A DNA stretch of 64,000 nucleotides, from the NCBI GenBank assembly GCA_932294295.1, contig OW028575.1, forward strand, positions 11,580,558 through 11,644,557. The letters run 5' to 3'. Origin of the DNA: Alitta virens (taxonomy: Eukaryota > Annelida > Polychaeta > Phyllodocida > Nereididae). The notes beneath the pieces were generated by a model that saw nothing but the letters and a program-made list of their open reading frames with translations, did not search any database and was not told the DNA's origin. The position numbers and the translations under genes are program-made. The stretch's first letter is position 1, and the number at the start of each line of letters is the position of its first letter. This document shows, in pieces, positions 61,401-64,000 of the stretch.

Positions 61401-62099
61401 TCAATATATACTGCAGAATTAACAGCTATTTACCTTGCCTTAAAGAACATCGAGGACTCAGAATCAGATCGTTATGTTATCTGTTCTGATTCCAAATCTG
61501 CTCTTCAAGCAATCCAAAATAAACAACTTGATAACCCTGGGATCTTAGATGTTCTGATTAAGTATTTCTATCTTCACGAATACAAAGACATAGTATTCTG
61601 CTGGATTCCTGGACACGCTGGCATTGAAGGGAATGAAAAAGCAGACCTGGCAGCAAAAAGGGCTCTTACAAAAGAGATAACTGATTTTACCATTCCATAC
61701 ACTGATTTTAAAATGACTATAAAATCTTTTATCATGTCTTGCTGGCAAAGACAATGGAATGAATGTAATAACAACAAGTTGCATTCAATCTTACCTTGCA
61801 TTCAAAATAAAATACCGAGTAGGTTCAATACTCGCAAAGATCAAGGAATATATCACAGATGCCTCATAGGACATTCAAGACTTACACATTTACACCTTTT
61901 AGTCAATGAACCGGCACCGGTATGCCAGAGTTGTCGGCGCCCCCTAACAATCAAACATATTTTATTAGATTGCATCCACTTACAACGCATTAGAAGACCT
62001 CTGTTTCAAGCTACTACCTTACAACATCTCTTTACTAGATATCCAACCCAGACAATTATTGATTTTTTATATGCTTCTGGTTTCTACTACCAAATATAG
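58416..62099 (+). CDS. LINE ORF2: endonuclease, RT, RNase H (1227 aa), copy 2
   Basis: Open throughout and about 99% identical to copy 1, with all catalytic motifs kept (QET, GDFN, SDH, FDLEKAYD, YVDD, YTDGS, SDSKSAL). About half of the differences fall in the last 60 codons, around the C-terminal CCHC motif, where CRCPL reads CRRPL and several following residues change. The zinc ligands themselves are kept. Confidence 0.95.
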   Translation: MDSIIQWNCRGFRANFDEIGCMVQDLNPSVFCLQETFLKPPNSFKLRNYHMYNTYGNIAHDRATGGSSILVKNGIIHTHIALNTNLQATAVRLNLNKTFTICSLYIPPPFHLTASDLHNLYNQLPEPRLILGDFNSHNQLWGSTSHNNKGKTIEDFLNDHTLCLFNDGSPTYLHPGHGTFSAIDLSICDPALFLEFEWRVLEDTHGSDHFPIVLQNVEGTREVGQLRWKLHKADWTSFEKHCLEAITMSHYRNCNNLVEDFTDDITDIANKTIPMTKNNSKRSARPWFDDEVREAIKNRKKALRIFKSQPTINNLNNFKCLKAKARRIVRQKKRSCWRDYVSRLTERTPSNKVWKMIKKIEGKNLASHVSILEVNGEHLSSPEQISNGLGEQFAYNSSSENYTREFQCYKAQAERLTLNIQSDNSEDYNSYITLEELQKAILRATDSATGPDNIHYQILKHLPQSSLKTLLYIFNQIWEKGCLPSLWKQATVIPIPKPGKDHSDPMNYRPIALTSCLCKTMERIVTDRLVWFLESNQLITEFQSGFRRHRSTLDHLVRLETYVRDAFINREHVVAIFFDLEKAYDTTWKYGIMKDLHDLGLRGRLPVFIGSFLQDRFFKVRVGSTMSSPYSQENGVPQGSILSPTLFNVKINSIVNSISENLMSSLYVDDFLIAYRSRYMPTIERQLQLNLNRIHKWSLENGFKFSKQKTVCLPFYYLRSNHPDPSLIIDNCQIKVVNETKFLGVLFDSKLSFIPHIKALKAKCLKSMNLLKVVSKYNWGGDTTVLLRLYRAITRSRLDYGSVVYGSARPSYLKCLNSVHHQGLRLSLRAFRTSPVESLYVLAGEPPLSLRRIKLSMQYILKVASTPTNPTYDVIFHPKYMHHYESRSNAIRPLGLRMKFYLEAAKIDTTIIAETEVPPIPPWILPVPKVILDLAELKKSETNPVDYQNLFYSIRFKYESYKFLYTDGSKMERRVGCAVTSYKTVIAECRLPDHCSIYTAELTAIYLALKNIEDSESDRYVICSDSKSALQAIQNKQLDNPGILDVLIKYFYLHEYKDIVFCWIPGHAGIEGNEKADLAAKRALTKEITDFTIPYTDFKMTIKSFIMSCWQRQWNECNNNKLHSILPCIQNKIPSRFNTRKDQGIYHRCLIGHSRLTHLHLLVNEPAPVCQSCRRPLTIKHILLDCIHLQRIRRPLFQATTLQHLFTRYPTQTIIDFLYASGFYYQI

Positions 62100-62183
62100 A
62101 TAATCAATCTTAACCTAGAGAGCCTCTACATAGCCCACTCAGGTGCTGATGAGGCGTTAAACAATAACTCACACACACACACA

Positions 62184-63652
62184 CTGCTATGACGCAGTTG
62201 GGGGGCCCAGCGATAAATAGCAAAGACAGCTGAGAGTGTCTCTTTAATGTTAATATGGCAATTCCTGGCCACAGGGTAATCCCATTGCCAATGTAAATAC
62301 GCCCAGTCAGAATGGGAGGGAAAGTCACATGTCATCCCACCAGCTTGGTTGCAGGCATCTGTAGTAATAACAACTGTTGGACGATGTATCCTAACAAAAG
62401 GTGCAGCATTGAAGAGCGTAAGGCATTGAAGCCACCAGTGAAGATCTGATTTGAAGCGTTCAGAAAGCAAAACTTTATGATTAGCCTGTTTTAAAGGTTG
62501 AATATGGTCAAATACAGCCTGGAGGAAAGTTCTACCCCCTCGGATTATATTTGTAGCCCATGAAAGCTTTCCAGCTAGCTGCTGGAGTTGGCGCAAGGAC
62601 GCCCTGGAGCATGGCAAGAAAGCCCTTATTAGCAAATTTAACTCATTCAGTTTTGGAGTAGGCAGGCGAAGAACACCACCCTGGACATCTACCTCAATGC
62701 CAAGAAAAGTCAGACACTGGTTAGGTCCCTCAATTTTTGTATATGCAATATAAAACCCAAGTTGACGAAGCAAGGTAATGAGGGTTTGCATGGCTGTAGT
62801 GCACTCTTCCTTAGAGTCCCCCACCACCAACCAGTCATCCAGGTACACTATAGTCTTAAATCCTCTCTTTGCCATAAAACGTTGAATGGCTTTGGACAGT
62901 CTGTGGAAAGCTTCTACAGATAGCCTACATCCAAAAGGCAACCGGGAGTCCACCAAATATGTATAATCTGTGTGACCTTTGAATCTCCATTTAAGGCCTG
63001 CAAAGCATTGTTGTGCTGGATTAATGCTGACCGATCTATAAGCTGATTTTAAGTCTATTTTGCCTATGTAGGAAGTTGGCGACAACAGCTTAACTGCATC
63101 CTGCACTGATTGGTAAGCAATGGTAGATTCCAGGGTGGCATAGTCATTAATAGCATTGCCAGCTGGGCGACTGGCATCATGGATAAACCTAATACCCCCA
63201 TCTGGTTTAGGTAAAGCACCGAGTGCACTGACAATATATGGTTTAGAAGGTGTTATCAGGTAGCGACCTTCCTTAATTTCCTCAATAATTTGAGCTTCCA
63301 CTGCATCCCGAGCAGCATCACAGGAGCGGTAGTTATCACACTCAGTGGGGGTAGGTGTGCAGACATCATTATTAATAATGTTAAATCCTTGTTGTATTCC
63401 CTGTAACAGATAGTCTTTGTCTGGGTCAGTGGCCAACTCCCTCTCCCATGCTGTGATGTTGAGGACCTTTGGGGAGGCTGGTGGGGAGGGGAGGCTGCAT
63501 GGCACACTTACTGGGCTGGGTAGGCGTTTTTTGAGGCTGGGGAACCATGTTGAGTTACAGGGTGGGCCTGTTGGCATCCTGACACCATGCAAATGTGCTG
63601 GAATTTGCATTTGTCTCCAAACTTGCAGGAAGCGAAATTGAAGGCTCTGCAA
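62184..63652 (-). pseudogene. Reverse transcriptase/RNase H ORF of the DIRS-like element (proximal piece)
   Basis: The RT palm is clear: KIDLKSAYRSV (Asp about residue 200 from the first Met), PFGCRLSVEAFH, and YLDD at about 270-273, followed by FLGIEV and the thumb. RNase H begins with ITTDACNQAGG and HINIKETLSA. The frame is cut at 62184-62195 by the LINE. The first 50 codons overlap the gag-like zinc finger in another frame, so the true start is probably internal or reached by frameshift. Function was present in the source element; this copy cannot make the whole protein. Confidence 0.85.
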
Positions 63653-64000
63653 GTTTCTGTAGGTTGTGTGGGCCTTGTAGGTCTAATGCTCATAGCAGGA
63701 CCAGTGCTGGCCTGTCTGGGTGTGGGAGCAAGGTCCTGGCGAACATGCAGGTAGGCATCAGACAGGTGGCCATTGTCCTTGATCCAGGGGGCCCCAGACT
63801 GAGCTTGCCAGTGCCGAAATTCCCTGTCAAAATTTCTGAGGGAAGGCCAAGTGTATTTTCCCGATAGGTCTGACACCTTCTCCAGATAGATCAGATATTG
63901 ATCTACATCAGTGATCTTGAGGTCCCCACGTTTTATCAGATCCCTCATGATGCGAATGCTGGATCCCAACCAGGATAGTGGTGTGACCTCCTCCAGTTTT
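63508..64000 (-). CDS. Gag-like ORF with CCCH zinc finger (partial, off edge)
   Basis: The frame is open to the right edge of the window, so the true start is outside. It encodes a helical region (ITDVDQYLIYLEKVSDL, LRNFDREFRHWQ) and then a Cys/His cluster, CRAFNFASCKFGDKCKFQH followed by C and H residues, like the finger found in DIRS-type gag proteins. The stop is at 63508, overlapping the RT frame by about 145 bases. Its role is probably RNA packaging. Confidence 0.75.
   Translation of the reverse strand, partial: KLEEVTPLSWLGSSIRIMRDLIKRGDLKITDVDQYLIYLEKVSDLSGKYTWPSLRNFDREFRHWQAQSGAPWIKDNGHLSDAYLHVRQDLAPTPRQASTGPAMSIRPTRPTQPTETCRAFNFASCKFGDKCKFQHICMVSGCQQAHPVTQHGSPASKNAYPAQ

Larger units (their letters stand above)
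56759..62195 (+). mobile_element. Full-length I/Nimb-like LINE, copy 2, with 12-bp target duplication
   Basis: The element spans 56771-62183 (5413 bp), flanked by CTGCTATGACGC at 56759-56770 and 62184-62195. The layout is the same as copy 1: ribozyme, ORF1, 70-bp spacer, ORF2, (AC)n tail. By eye it is about 99% identical to copy 1 except for a strongly diverged block in ORF1 (about 57041-57516) and clustered changes near the 3' end (61930-62060). It is inserted antisense into the DIRS-like element. Confidence 0.95.
55240..64000 (-). mobile_element. DIRS-like tyrosine-recombinase retrotransposon, interrupted, runs off the right edge
   Basis: The minus-strand order is gag-like CCCH-finger ORF, RT, RNase H and tyrosine recombinase, which is the DIRS-order arrangement (DIRS, PAT or Ngaro not resolved). 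A full LINE (56771-62183) with 12-bp target duplications is inserted inside the RNase H region. The recombinase carries a 1-bp frameshift. A candidate poly(A) signal (ATTAAA on the minus strand) lies near 55265. The 5' end is outside the window, so the terminal repeats cannot be checked. Confidence 0.85.

Overview
The window is animal nuclear DNA. It is AT-rich, its genes are split into many short exons with GT-AG introns, and its retrotransposons (DIRS-like and I/Nimb-like) are of kinds common in marine invertebrates. The species cannot be fixed from the sequence.

Left third (1-19054), ordinary genes. An unrecognised minus-strand gene (155-1366) is followed by DDX55, a DEAD-box RNA helicase of 60S ribosome assembly (minus strand, 16 coding exons, 2745-9941, 583 aa reconstructed). 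Next comes ACADS, the mitochondrial short-chain acyl-CoA dehydrogenase (plus strand, 12 exons, 10065-19054, 407 aa reconstructed). The two start codons are 123 bp apart, so the genes probably share a bidirectional promoter. Two small DNA transposon derivatives sit in their introns: a foldback element with 9-bp target duplications (8901-9488) and a mariner-type MITE (11116-11407).

Middle (19025-50309), a large tandem amplification. It begins inside the last 30 coding bases of ACADS. A 3.0-kb block holding the ACADS stop codon, 3'UTR and downstream DNA is repeated. From the second copy on, the unit grows to about 6.55 kb by adding a 2.46-kb segment with a duplicated, unrecognised minus-strand gene fragment and a piece of an old LINE reverse transcriptase. 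The left copies look nearly identical; the right-hand copies are older, diverged and interrupted by insertions.

Right (37704-43115 and 46 kb to the end), mobile elements. Two full-length, apparently intact LINEs (37704-43115 and 56771-62183) encode a CCHC zinc-knuckle ORF1 and an endonuclease/RT/RNase H ORF2. Each begins exactly at the first base of a predicted HDV-like self-cleaving ribozyme. Two short elements (48172-48424, 51317-51574) keep only this ribozyme head and the LINE tail, joined at the same point, so they look like a non-autonomous family living off the LINE. Other insertions include bare LINE tails, a tandem pair of LINE 3' ends inside one target duplication, three tRNA-derived SINE copies, and a DIRS-like tyrosine-recombinase retrotransposon (minus strand, about 55240 to beyond the right edge) split by the second LINE.

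The most interesting system is the ribozyme-headed LINE with its ribozyme-headed short parasite. Next are the mosaic ORF1 of the two LINE copies and the head-to-tail LINE tail dimer.
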